A stretch of 64,000 nucleotides of DNA from Gordius sp. MW1 (GCA_964036665.1 OZ038529.1:11850060-11914059); one strand, 5' to 3'. Positions 10,472-21,320 are shown, counted from the stretch's first letter. Made by a program: numbers and translations. Notes: a model not told the origin generated them from the letters alone.

Positions 10472-13389
10472 TTGGCAGGCCAGAAACCAGCGCATCGTCA
10501 CGATCTGACCGCCCGTGTTTTCCGCCTAAAACTTCGTTGCCTTATTGATCTTATAGCTAAATCTCATATATTTGGGCAAACTACCTGTTGGATGTACTCA
10601 ATCGAATGGCAGAAAAGAGGGCTACCCCATGCTCATATTCTAATTTGGCTCCTAGACACCATTCATCCGTCGCAAATAGATAGCATTATTTGTGCAGAAC
10701 TACCCGATCCGCAAACCGATCCCGTTTTGTTTACCACTGTTACTCGCCATATGATTCACGGACCTTGCGGCGGTATAAATAACGCGTCCCCGTGCATGAA
10801 AGAAGGTAAATGCTCTAAACGTTATCCTAAACGCCTGACTCAAGAAACGAAAATTGGCGTCGACGGCTACCCACTATATAGACGCCGTGCACCCGGCGAG
10901 GGAGGTCACACCTGCACAATACAGGTAAAAAATTCCCCAGTCGAAATTGACAACAGCTGGATAGTCCCTTACTCTCCCCTACTCGCAAAAATATTCACGG
11001 CTCACATAAACGTTGAGTACTGCAACTCCGTAAAGTCCATCAAGTACATATGCAAATATGTAAACAAAGGCAGCGATATGGCAGTTTTTGGCCTAGCGCG
11101 TTCTAACCCGGATGAAATTACCCAATTTCAAACGGGTCGGTATATCAGCAGCAATGAGGCTGTTTGGCGAATCCTCGCGTTCCCAATTCACGAACGTTAC
11201 CCACCCGTTTTACATCTTGCAGTTCATTTAGAAAATGGCCAGCGCTTCTACTTCACTGAGGCGACCGCCGTTCACAAAGTGGCACACCCCCCCAATACCA
11301 CATTGACAGCCTTTTTCCAGCTGTGTCAAACGGACTCTTTTGCGCAAACCCTGCTATACCATGACATACCGAAGTATTACACTTGGAACGCAGCACGGAA
11401 GGTGTTTGAACGAAGAAAACAGGGACCTGTGGTTGCAGGTTATCCGGACATCCATGTGGCTGATGCTTTGGGACGTATGTATACAATCCATCCCAATCAG
11501 TCCGAATGTTTTTATTTGCGCATGCTGCTTCACAATGTCCGAGGCCCGACATCATTTCAGGCTCTGATAACGATCTCCGGCACCGTGTGCGCCACATATA
11601 GACAAGCCTGTCTTGAACTTCAGCTGCTGGAAAATGACCAGCATTGGGATACGACTTTAGAGGAAGCGTCACTCATATGTCTCCCCTACCAACTCCGTAA
11701 TTTATTTGCGCTCATTGTGACCACCTGCGCCCCATCAAATCCAACAGACCTGTGGCACAGGCACAAGGAAAGCCTCAGCGAGGACGTTCTTTTGCGCATT
11801 CGGAGAGCAAATCCGGCATTAGATATTTCCTATTCCGATGACATCTTTAACCGTGCTCTTATATTATTGGAGGACCAATGTATGTCCATAAGCAATAAAA
11901 TGCTATGCCAATTTGGTTTACCTGCACCCCTCCGCACCAGCCACGATGTACAACCGAAAGACGTATGGCTCGAACGGCAATACGATGTTACCCATCAGCG
12001 CAGAATTATACGGGAACGCGAACTAATTTTGACCGTCGACCAGAAAACCGCGTATGACACCGTACTCCAGTACGCCGCAACCGGTAATGGCGGCCTGCTT
12101 TTCCTTGATGCTCCCGGCGGCACCGGTAAAACTTTTCTACTTAATCTTTTATTGGCAAAATTTCGCGCCAATAACGAGCTAGCCCTAGCAGTCGCATCAT
12201 CGGGTATAGCGGCGACGTTACTCGATGGAGGCCGCACGGCGCATTCTACTTTCCAGCTCCCCCTAAATCTGCATCAGATTGCGAAACCTATCTGTAATAT
12301 CAGTCGGAACTCTGGAATTGGGACAGTCCTAAAGACATGTTCAATCATAATTTGGGATGAATGTACGATGGCGCATAAAAAAGCGCTCGAGGCACTAGAT
12401 CGTACTCTCAGAGACTTGCGGAAAACTGACTTCCCTATGGGGGGTGCCTTATTGTTGCTAGCCGGAGATTTTCGACAGACATTACCTGTTATCCCAAGAG
12501 CAACACCGGCTGATGAGCTAGATGCCTGCCTGAAGGCTTCACATCTTTGGTGGAAGTTTACTATCCTCACTCTTACTACGAACATGCGCTTCCATTTACT
12601 CCCGGATACGTCTCTATTTGCACAACAACTCCTAGATTTGAGGAACGGTACCTTTCCATTTACCCCGTATCCAAGTGAAAGCATCTTTCCAACAACCTTT
12701 TGTCACCTACTACCATCGCCTGAGGCAGTTGAAACTATGGTGTTCCCCGACATTGCAACGCACTACACCAATCACACATGGCTCTGTGAACGTGCAATAT
12801 TAGCGCCAACAAATGCAGCCGTCACCCGTATGAATGATCGTATTCAAGTGCACATTCCAGGTGATCCTTTTACTTACAGCTCTATTGATACGGTTATAGA
12901 AACCGATCAAATTGTAAATTATCCTGTTGAATTTTTGAATTCTTTAACACCTTCTGGTCTCCCACCACATAAATTAACCTTGAAACCTGGTTGCCCTATA
13001 ATACTCCTGCGTAATTTACATCCCCGAGGTTGTGTAATGGCACCAGACTTGCCGTAAAACAACTGCGTCCAAACGTCATTGCGGCTACTATAATCAGCGG
13101 CACGTATAAAGGCGAGGACGTGATGATCCCACGCATCCCCATGATCCCTACCGATGTACCCTTTGAATTCAAGCGCGTACAGTTTCCTGTACGCCTAGCA
13201 TTCGCAATGACAATTAATAAAGCCCAGGGTCAATCATTAACAGTTGTTGGCTTAGATCTAGAAAATCCATGCTTTTCGCATGGCCAGCTATATGTAGCCT
13301 GCTACCGTGTAGGCACACCTAGCAACCTATTTATTTTTGCGCCGGAGGGTAAAACCAAAAATGTTGTATATCCTATGGCCTTGCAATGA
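10472..13389 (+). CDS. Helitron Rep/helicase (RepHel), 5'-truncated and frameshifted
   Basis: The first frame (10472-13057, up to 861 aa) begins inside the Rep domain. It has the HUH motif in RGLPHAHILIW (His about 53 and 55) and the Y2 motif KYICKYVNKG (Tyr about 192 and 196). A Pif1/RecD-like helicase follows: Walker A GGTGKT near residue 549, Walker B IIWDE near 626, and the HSTF and GDFRQ motifs. Near 13030 the frame shifts. The second frame (13030-13389) continues with CNGTRLAVKQL and contains motif VI, AFAMTINKAQGQS, then GQLYVACYR. Intact RepHel proteins are about 1400 aa or more, so several hundred N-terminal residues are missing; upstream is repeat DNA instead. One frame break plus 5' loss means this copy is probably non-autonomous. 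GC content is visibly higher than in the surroundings, consistent with a recent arrival. Confidence 0.92.
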
Positions 13390-13590
13390 TCCTGCGATGG
13401 CATTTTATGCCATATTTCCACTTAAACCAAGGAAACGCTCCTTCGCTTCACACCCGGGAGCACCAGGTACCTTTCGTCTTATATTTTTTGCTACATCAAA
13501 ATGCATATTCCCATAATCCCATATTGGGAACTACCTTCAGTATTTATCTCTCCAATCCCCTATAATATTTTTACCCAGCTTCCACTCAAA

Positions 13591-14036
13591 CGGTCCTCCA
13601 GGAAAAACTGTCCCTAGACTATGCCAACTTTTACCTCCTCGCCTTCCCCCCTAACGTGCCGGTAAATTATTTCATATATGACCCCATTTTAGATAAGTCT
13701 TATAAATAGGTTATCCTTACTTAACCACGGGAAAAACTGTCCCAAACGGTCCTCCAAGAAAAACTGTCCCTAGACTATGCCAACTTTTACCTCCTCGCCT
13801 TCCCCCCTAACGTGCCGGTAAATTATTTCATATATGACCCCATTTTAGATAAATCTTATAAATAGGTTATCCTTATTTAACCACGGGAAACACTGTCCCA
13901 AACGGTCCTCCAAAAAAAACTGTCCCTAGACTATGCCAACTTTTACCTCCTCGCCTTCCCCCCTAACGTGCCGGTAAATTATTTCATATATGACCCCATT
14001 TTAGATAAGTCTTATAAATAGCTTATACTTAATTAA
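13591..14036 (+). repeat. 156-bp tandem repeat, about 2.9 copies, in the Helitron 3' region
   Basis: A unit starting CGGTCCTCCA and containing GTCCCTAGACTATGCC, ACGTGCCGGTAAATTATTTC and ATGACCCCATTTTAGATAA begins at 13591, 13747 and 13903, an exact period of 156 bp. The copies are nearly identical, so the array is young. It ends just before the terminal hairpin of the Helitron. Confidence 0.9.
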
Positions 14037-14082
14037 TCACTTAAGGACTGAGCCAAAGCAACGCTTGGCCGGGCACAGCTAG

Positions 14083-14480
14083 TTACATATAAAATGGGTA
14101 ATAGTATAGTAACATCTAGCAACCAAAGAACAACCTCAATGGCATTGTTGTTAACATTTTTAGGGCAACAATGTCCCAGAAGAGATTTCATAGTAAACTC
14201 AGCTTTCTCAGATTAGATGATTTGGAGAGAAGGGAATCTTGACAAGTTTAAATAAAGCCGCCCATGTTTGTGATCCAGAAGGCCTACACAGTATCAGAAT
14301 ATGTGACAATTGATGAGCAGTTGCTTCCATTTAGAGGCAAATGTCAATTCAGACTATATCCCAAGTAAACCTTCAGAATATGGGATAAAAATTTTTTGAT
14401 GCCAAAACTCTTTATATCTACAATAAGGAATTGGATCAAGGGAAACAACCCCAAGGCCCTTACAATTTAAGTCATGCCTA
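14083..14480 (+). pseudogene. piggyBac-like transposase remnant, 3' part
   Basis: In broken frames the sequence gives MSQKRFHSKLSFLRLDDLE, then EYVTIDEQLLPFRGKCQFR and, after a frame shift, KPSEYGIKIF and DAKTLYIYNKEL. The block around TIDEQLLPFRGKCQFR is the region of the first catalytic Asp in piggyBac DDE transposases. Several stops and frameshifts are present. With 8822-9214 it formed one gene before the Helitron landed; the join point is the Helitron A/T insertion site. No inverted repeats of the original element or TTAA ends were identified. Confidence 0.8.
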
Positions 14481-14822
14481 TATAGATTATAAGTAGGCTA
14501 ATTCACCCTATTTCTAAAAGTGAGAGAAATAATACAACAGATAATTGATATGTAAGTTACCAATTAGGGGATCATCTCTTCAATAACCATGATCTAACAA
14601 TGATTTGGACCTTAAAAAAATAAGCAGATTTGTATATATTTTGCAAAAATTGTAAAACGTCGTTTCTAAATGAATAAATAATCATTTAAAATAAGTAGTA
14701 TGAGTTTCTGTACCTTTCAGGTTATATCACTTGAGATAAAGTGACCTGATTTAAGCATTTTATCTAAAATAGTTAGAATTTGTGACTATAAATATACGTA
14801 TAAAATGTATATGTAACTATTT
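14481..14822. other. AT-rich stretch, nothing recognised
   Basis: No coding or repeat signature seen between the piggyBac-like remnant and the SINE-like repeat. Confidence 0.35.
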
Positions 14823-15125
14823 TTGGAGAACAAATAATTGTGCTCAGTACTTAATTCATTTTTGCTCAATAGAATACTCAAATGCTCAGTAGAATAATTG
14901 AATGCTCATTAAATAATTTAATGTTCACTAATTTAATTATTTGTTCAATATAAAATTCATTTGTTCAGTTTTTTATTCAAATCTTGCTCAGTAATTTTTT
15001 TAATTATGCAAAATAACTACGAATTAATTTTTAAAATAAAAACCTAAAGGGAGATTCGAACCCGAAATATCTAAGTAAGAGACTCTGGTGTTACCCATGG
15101 AGTCAAAATGCTCGTCTGAATAGTG
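14823..15125 (-). repeat. tRNA-derived SINE-like repeat with ACTGAGCAT minisatellite (copy 1)
   Basis: On the minus strand the copy has a tRNA-like head with box-B sequence GGGTTCGAATCTCCC (15051-15066), an AT-rich linker, then several degenerate copies of a short unit like TACTGAGCATTTGA, and finally AATTATTTGTTCTCCAA at the 3' end. A second copy lies on the plus strand at 25640-25985 with the same order of parts and the same 3' end. A tRNA-like head plus a conserved tail suggests a SINE family. Confidence 0.65.
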
Positions 15126-15361
15126 GTTTAATTTTGTTAATAAAATTTTTTTATATTATAACCTACTTCTTCTTTTGCGCTCATTTTAAATATTAATTTT
15201 ATACTTTAATACTAGTTTATGATGTAGGGTATACTGGCAGACAAAGTGTACCGGAAGTAAATTCTAATCATCTCAGAATTCCAAGGTATTTGAAAAAGCA
15301 TCTAGTTTATTTATGAAGCATCTAGGGCTTTTAAATTTTGCCATTATTTTCATAAAGAATG

Positions 15362-15845
15362 GATCAAGAAAACAGAGGGGTATAGATAGTGTATTCCAGT
15401 ACAAATAATGCTTTAAAATCAGCCAATAGGCTAATAAAAGATGAATTTTCACTGAGAGAACGCCTAACACTTAGTAGTTTAAGGTCATGGCTTTGGACAT
15501 GGTTAGAACTTATTCCTCTGAATATAAATACTCAAAGAAATTTGTCAATACCTATGATAAATTTTAAGCTATGGACAGAAGGTTATAAATTTGCAAGAAA
15601 TAATATTAATAGCCTGCAAAAAAACATCTTAATATTACTGAGTATTGTTACCAGCATGAAGTATTATGATTATTGAAAATGACATTAGAAATGTCAAAGA
15701 ATTTTCGGCCTTGGCTATGTGGGTTGCCAAATGATTGTGAAAAATGGTTTGAAGGCAAGTGCAATTGTCCATTGCTTTTTAAACAAAATATTTGCAAGCA
15801 TGTTGTTCTGTTGGCAATTAAAATTAAATTTTGCCAACCACCTTA
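15362..15845 (+). pseudogene. MULE-type transposase remnant with SWIM zinc finger
   Basis: One frame (from about 15389) reads SSTNNALKSANRLIKDE and SLRERLTLS, the segment that follows the DDE domain in Mutator-like (MULE) transposases and their domesticated relatives. A different frame reads CGLPNDCEKWFEGKCNCPLL...NICKHVVLLA, which fits the SWIM zinc finger pattern CxC...CxH normally found just downstream. The frame change and stops indicate decay. No catalytic DDE core is seen upstream, so only the C-terminal part survives. Confidence 0.65.
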
Positions 15846-16270
15846 GCCAAAAGTGTGGGGCAAAAAATAAAGGATCAACACCCTTACAGACTAAATCAGC
15901 CTTTATTGTTTAGTAATGGTAAGTTTAGATTATTTAACACTGATTATATAACAAATTTTAGGTTTTAGAAATAAAAGATATATGGAGCAAAATTTATCTA
16001 TTTTCCATTTTAAATTGTTATTAATTATTTTGTGATTATATTCAAATAAAAATTATATATTTTGTCTTTATAAAGTTTAAGATTGATAACTCTTAATAAA
16101 CTTTGCAGAAAAATAGAGTATAAACACGGGCATAGTAAAATTTAAGAGGGGAAGACAGAGCATTTTAGAATGGGAAATATAGGTGATTACTTTTCATAGC
16201 TTTTCTAATTTGCCATTTATTTATTTGAAGGGAGGACTTAAAAGAAAAAAATTTAAGACACTAAGATACT
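15846..16270. other. AT-rich stretch, nothing recognised
   Basis: No coding or repeat signature beyond AT-rich sequence up to the first LTR. Confidence 0.35.
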
Positions 16271-17400
16271 GTTATATATGTGTTATATATATGATGTTGT
16301 ATATGTGTTATTGTATATTGGTATATCATTGTATACAGATTATATGATTGAATATTGTAAGCCAAAATCCAAGTTGGCAAAAAAGGAACATATGTTTTTA
16401 CTAACTTAACTTTTATATTTCTTTTGTTTATATATAATTGTACCTCCCCGGCCCTAGTGATTAATAAAATTATCTTATGATTATTCCTATTATTAGTTTA
16501 TTATTAGTACGGTCATCCTGATAACTGGTGTCAGAAGAAAACTATTGATAAGGAACAAGAATAGGAATTCCAAATAAATATTCTAAGGAAGAAAAGGAAT
16601 ATGCAAGAGTATGTATAAATGATTCAATGAAAAGGGAAATATTATTCTATGGAAATCATAAGACTTATAAAAGGATTATATGAATTCAGGAGGTAAATTC
16701 ATTATTCTGAGGAGATCATTTCAGGATGTCATTATTCTAAGGAGATCATTTCAGGTTGTTAAATTCATTATTCTATGCATATGGGAGCCCAACTTAAAAT
16801 AGAAAACTACATATGAAATTAACCCTGCCACTAGCTTCCCCAAAACCCACTTGTCCAAATCCACACCCTAAAACCCCCATATTTCCCCTTCTGACAATTT
16901 CCATCCCATCTTACCGTCCCAGCTAATCCATTCTTGGAAATAGCATCCACGTACCCAGTCCATAGCCACACCCTCAACCTACATATTTCCCTACTGCTAA
17001 TTTCCATCCCATCTCACCCTTACAGCCAGCCCACTTTTAAAGTTATGGAATTCTTGGAGTGAATGGTCGAAGAAAAACCAGGAGGAGTCTTCATTTTTTA
17101 AGGGGAAAGATGTTGATGTTATATATTGGTATATTGGTGATTCTTCATTCTTTAAGGGGATAGATGTTATATGTAGTATATGTGTTGTTGTATATTGGTA
17201 TATCATTGTGTACAGATTATATGATTTAATATTGTAAGCCAAAATCCAAGTTGGCAAAAAAGGAACATATGTTTTTACTTACTTAACTTTTATATTTCTT
17301 TTGTTTATATATAGTTGTCCCTCCCCGGCCCTAGTGATTAATAAAATTATCTTATGATTATTCCTATTATTAGTTTATTATTAGTACGGTCATCCTGATA
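16271..17400 (+). mobile_element. Small non-autonomous LTR retroelement
   Basis: Two direct repeats of about 240-250 bp (16271-16523 and 17164-17400) share TTGTATATTGGTATATC, GGAACATATGTTTTTAC, CTCCCCGGCCCTAGTG and GGTCATCCTGATA. Directly after the first is ACTGGTGTCAGAAG, which looks like a primer-binding site. Directly before the second is a polypurine tract, AAGGGGATAGA. That combination supports LTR status and plus orientation. The internal region (about 640 bp) has no gag or pol I can recognise, only C-rich sequence containing a short internal duplication (CAATTTCCATCCCATC near 16900 and 17000). Size and lack of coding resemble TRIM-type elements. Confidence 0.7.
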
Positions 17401-18097
17401 ACTCCTTGTTGGCCACCTGGGCCTCCTTGATTTGAGCCCGAAACTTGATTTTCTCTTTGTCTAGGATCATAAGGCCCAGAGGTACGGGGCGGACCTTGGT
17501 TATAAACATATTCCTCTACAGGACCACCTTGAGCCATAACTTTGTTACCAGGTCCAGCAACTCCACCCGTTTCTTGCCTTTGGCCGGCAATCGATTTGAA
17601 ATCTTGGTCCTTTAAATAAAATCGGCTGCAGCTTGAAGGGGTTCGAACTTGGATGAATTGGGGAAGGGGGCTTGGCCTATATCATTAGAGCTCACGGGTT
17701 CGTTTGAAGATGCGGGACCCAACACAGAATTCGAACCGGGTTGAACTGGATTGGAAGGACCTTGGGGTGGGGTCTTGGGAGGGACAGGAGCTGGAACATA
17801 AGGTGAACTGGGTAAAGCTGGTAGACCACATTCGGGGGACTTTCTTGTGGAGACGATAAACACACCTCTTCGCATTCCTCTTTGTCCAAAAAGTGATTTC
17901 CATTACGACAACCGCTGTAGGTGAAAGGATTTTTGGCTTGAGAACTCCCGGTATCTTTACTTTGTTGGCACACATCTCCTCCTTGTTGGCCACCTGGGCC
18001 TCCTTGATTTGAGCCCGAACCTTAATTTCCCCTTTGTCTAGGATCATATGGCCCAGAGGTACGGGGCGGACCTTGGTTATAAACATATTCCTCTACA
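17401..18097 (-). pseudogene. Kunitz-like, Gly/Gln/Pro-rich gene fragment between LTRs
   Basis: On the minus strand the segment encodes, from 18090 downward, a Gly/Gln-rich stretch (SGSNQGGPGGQQG), then NPFTYSGCRNGNHFLDKEEC and EEVC, matching the C-terminal half of a Kunitz/BPTI domain (F-x-Y-x-GC-x-GN-x-F, then Cys spacing to CxxxC). After a one-base frameshift in a C run comes a Pro-rich tail (PYVPAPVPPKTPP). The N-terminal half of the Kunitz fold, including the second Cys, is missing. A repeat of about 115 bp (GTTGGCCACCTGGGCCTCC...) flanks it on both sides (17403-17517 and 17981-18097). It looks like part of a secreted host protein gene caught between LTRs; gag-like origin is an alternative. 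Confidence 0.5.
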
Positions 18098-18342
18098 TGT
18101 GAAATATATATGATGTTGTATATGTGTTGTTGTATATTGGTATATCATTGTATACAGATTATATGATTAAATATTGTAAGCCAAAATCCGAGTTGGCAAA
18201 AAAGGAACATATGTTTTTACTTACTTAACTATTATATTTCTTTTGTTTATATATAGGTGTCCCTCCCCGGCCCTAGTGATTAATAAAATTATCTTATGAT
18301 TATTCCTATTATTAGTTTATTATTAGTACGGTCATCCTGATA
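18098..18342 (+). repeat. Third LTR copy of the small LTR retroelement
   Basis: This copy is 245 bp, starting TGTGAAATATATATG and ending GGTCATCCTGATA, highly similar to the LTRs at 16271 and 17164. It is followed by GATAC, which also precedes the first LTR at 16266-16270, a possible 5-bp target duplication enclosing the whole three-LTR cluster. No polypurine tract precedes it. Confidence 0.7.
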
Positions 18343-18439
18343 GATACCTTTTAACAGATAAAAATTTAATGATCAGGTCTCCAATCTATTTAATTTAGCC
18401 AAAATAAAAAACTATTTTAATTTTCACAAACTCATTTTA

Positions 18440-18625
18440 ACTTTATTTTTATAAAATATTAGCACTAAATAGATTAATATTGAGTATTATTTATTAAAAA
18501 TACTGAGCATTTTTTTGAAATTACTGAGCAATATTAAGTTTATTTACTGAGCATTTTTGAATTTTTTACTGGGAACTATAATAAAATACTGAGTATTTTT
18601 GGATTTTTTAATGAGCATTTTAAAT
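18440..18625 (+). repeat. ACTGAGCAT minisatellite, partial SINE copy
   Basis: Five to six degenerate copies of TACTGAGCATTTTT-like units with period about 25-40 bp. The unit is the same as in the SINE-like repeats at 14823 and 25640, but no tRNA-like head or GTTCTCCAA tail is present here. Confidence 0.55.
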
Positions 18626-18891
18626 AACAACCCTATTTTTGTACCTCATAAAATTTCTGAAAAATTATTCAAATATTTTCCATATTCTTAATTTTAATCT
18701 TTTATAAAGTATCTAAATAAAATATTTATAAAATAACATTAAGAAATTAGTCGAGACCACGTCGAGACCAATAGTAACTTTTTCCCCTTAAAAATAAAAG
18801 TCCAAAAAATGCCTAAGTTTGAACATCTCTTTTTTTCTTATCTATGATCTTACTGATTAAACCATAAAATAAAATATATTTTTTTGGTATG

Positions 18892-19371
18892 AGCCAAAAT
18901 AGCCTTACCCCGCGTTCGTGATGACGCGCGAAAGCGAAAAAAAGCGAAGTGATTTTTTAGGCTAATATATCAAACTTTTCATTTTTTTATTAATATCTTT
19001 ATATTCACCGTGAAATGTATCATATATCAATGGTGTTCGTTGATAAGATCGTAATCATTCTATAAACATATACAATTATATAAAAAATACATACATACCA
19101 AATTCAATTTTTTAACCATTGCGCGAAAAGTACAAAATGATTTGTATCTTATTTTCGTTCGCTTTTTACCGCGGGCGAAAATAATAGTCTGCGGTTTCAC
19201 TATGAACACCTCATTTTGCAATTGTTATTTTCGTGATATATGATAAAATTCACGAAGAATATAGGATATTAAGAAAATTAATGAAAAGTTTGATAAATTA
19301 GCATAAAAATTCACTTCGTTTTTTTTCGCTTCGTGCGCACGAACGCGGGGTTAGGGGGAAGACTTTTGGGG
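18892..19371. mobile_element. Long-arm palindromic (foldback) MITE
   Basis: The two ends form an imperfect inverted repeat of about 180 bp. The left arm reads CTTACCCCGCGTTCGTG, then GCGAAGTGATTTTT and ATCAAACTTTTCATT. The right arm, reverse-complemented, reads CTAACCCCGCGTTCGTG, then CGAAGTGAATTTTT and ATCAAACTTTTCATT. The centre is about 120 bp. No ORF. Total about 480 bp, so almost the whole element can fold into one hairpin. Confidence 0.75.
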
Positions 19372-19639
19372 GTTGTTCTAATTATAGATATAAAACGTTA
19401 ACCACTTGATTAAATAGCTAAATTATTATATTAATTTACGTATAAGAGTTGAAATATTATTCTTGCAAATTTTGACAACTTTATATTCTAAATTTAAAAT
19501 AACTAAGTTATAGCTATTTAAAGTATGGGGTTATCATTACCCCAAATACCATCCCTAATAGCATTTTTGACCCAACTTACGGAGGGTTAAAATACCTAGC
19601 GAAAATATTCGATATTGTCCTATTGAACGAATATATATA

Positions 19640-21320
19640 TTAATTGCTATGCAATTTATGGGCTCACTTTCCATTTTCCGATGTCTTGTCTTGCACCGAA
19701 TGTCTTGTCACGCTTTTCGTCGTATTACCACTGAGACCGCTTGGATGTGGGTTCGAATCCCGGGAGGCCAAATTTTTTTTAATTTTTTTTAATTAATTAT
19801 TGTTCTTGTTACTACCATTGATAATATGACTTTTTAGCCGTCCGTTGGCTGCTGACCAATGGAATAAAGTGACCATTGTCCAAAATGTGAATCGAAATTA
19901 TTTTTTTCGTTTTTTTTTGACTATGATTGTTCTTGTTACTACCATTGATAATTGAACTTTTTGGTCATGCTGGCTGCTGACCATTGGAAAAAATGACCAT
20001 TGGCCAAATTGTGAATCGAAATTTTTTTTTCATTTTTTTTGGTTGAAATAATAATTAACCTGTGCCCCCCTTACAAGAGCCTATGCCTCTACTGATATGG
20101 GTCCCTGTGCCCCCTACAAAAGCCTATGCCTCTCCTGATGTCGGTTCGAATCCCGGAGAGGCCAAATTTTTTTATTTTTTTTTAAATGTATTGTTCTTGT
20201 TACTACCATTGCTAATATGACTTTTTTGGTCGTGCGTTGGCTGCTGACCAATGGAATAAAATGACCATTGGCCAAAATGTGAATCGAAATTATTTTTTTC
20301 GTTTTTTTTGACTCTTATGATTGTTCTTGTTACTACCATTGCTAATATGACTCTTTGGCGGTCCGCTGGCTTCTGACCGATGGAAAAAAATGACCATTGG
20401 CCAAATTGTAAATTGAAATTTTTTTATCGTTTTTTTGACTCTTATGTTAAACCGTTTCTTGGTACTGACCAATGGAGAAAATGACCATTGGCCAAAGTGT
20501 GAATCGAAATTTTTTTTCCGGTTTTTCCTGACTCTTATGTATTTATATCCACTTTTACCGTGTCCTGGCTGCTGACCAATGGAAAAAAAATAACCATTGG
20601 CCAAATTTTGAATCAAAATCTTTTTTTCGTTTTTTTTGACTCTTATGTATTTATAAACCGTCTCTTGGTACTGACCAATGGAAAAAAATGACCATTGGCC
20701 AAAGTGTGAATCGAAATTTTTTTTCGTTTTTTCCTGACTCCTATGTATTTATATCCACTTTTACCCAGTCCTGACTGCTGACAAATGGAAAAGATTATTG
20801 GCCAAATTGTGAATCGAAATTTTTCTTCCGTTTTTTTACTAACATTGATAATTACTCTGTGCCCCCCCCCCTACAAAGGTCTATGCGTTTTTTTGACTCT
20901 TATGTATTAATAGACTGTCTATTTGTATTGACCAATGGAACAATTTAGCCTCTGTAAATTTTTTGAGATGTCGCTACTCATTGTGACATTTTGTGATGCG
21001 CGGTCGTAACGGGCAATAGCGGAGCTATTGCATGTCGCTGCTCATTTCGTCGCAAGCCTTTTTTATTATTCTCTAAGGTTTTTTTTGGCTGACATTGATA
21101 ATTATTCTGTGCCCCCCCCACCCCCTACAAAGGCCTATGCGTTTTTTAGGCTCTATGTATTAATAGACTGTCTCTTGGTACTGACCAATGGAACAATTTA
21201 GCATCTCTAAGTTTTTTGACATCTACCTACGATACTTGTAACATTTTTAGATGCGGAGTAGTAACGGGCAATAGCTCTCCAACATAAATTGCATAGCAAA
21301 TATGCTTTGTTTATACGTAG
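19640..21320. repeat. Composite repeat block 1 (CCAATGG hairpin units with tRNA-like B boxes)
   Basis: The block is bounded by TTGCTATGCAATTTATG (about 19648) and its reverse complement CATAAATTGCATAGCAA (about 21281), so the ends are inverted. Inside are about eight degenerate units of roughly 100-120 bp, each with GTTCTTGTTACTACCATTG, GGCTGCTGACCAATGG, ATGACCATTGGCCAAA and a T-rich tract. CCAATGG and CCATTGG within a unit form a small stem-loop. Two places carry GGTTCGAATCCCGG followed by AGGCC (about 19749 and 20145), which look like tRNA B boxes. The stretch beyond 20840 has C-runs and CTACAAAGG-type repeats. A sister block lies at 42945-45275. Confidence 0.75.

Larger units (their letters stand above)
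9215..14082 (+). mobile_element. Helitron transposon, termini intact, inserted in the piggyBac-like remnant
   Basis: The element starts TCTATATATATAAAG directly after an A and ends GGCACAGCTAG directly before a T, the classic Helitron signature (5' TC, 3' CTRR, insertion between A and T, no target duplication). A short hairpin (GCCAAAGC/GCTTGGC) sits about 10 bp before the CTAG end. The 5' terminal region has the CTCTGAAACTACCGG-type sequence commonly seen at animal Helitron ends. Inside are a tandem-repeat block (9418-10467), a RepHel gene (10472-13389) and a second tandem block (13591-14036). Both flanks read as parts of one piggyBac-like gene, which fixes the boundaries independently. Length 4868 bp. 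Confidence 0.9.

Noticed and set aside
11253..12684. Minus-strand frames of 80-139 codons inside the Helitron
   Set aside because: Antisense shadows of the GC-richer RepHel gene.
20290..20616. 108-codon minus-strand frame
   Set aside because: Same tandem repeat family read through; poly-Lys/Phe runs come from A/T tracts.
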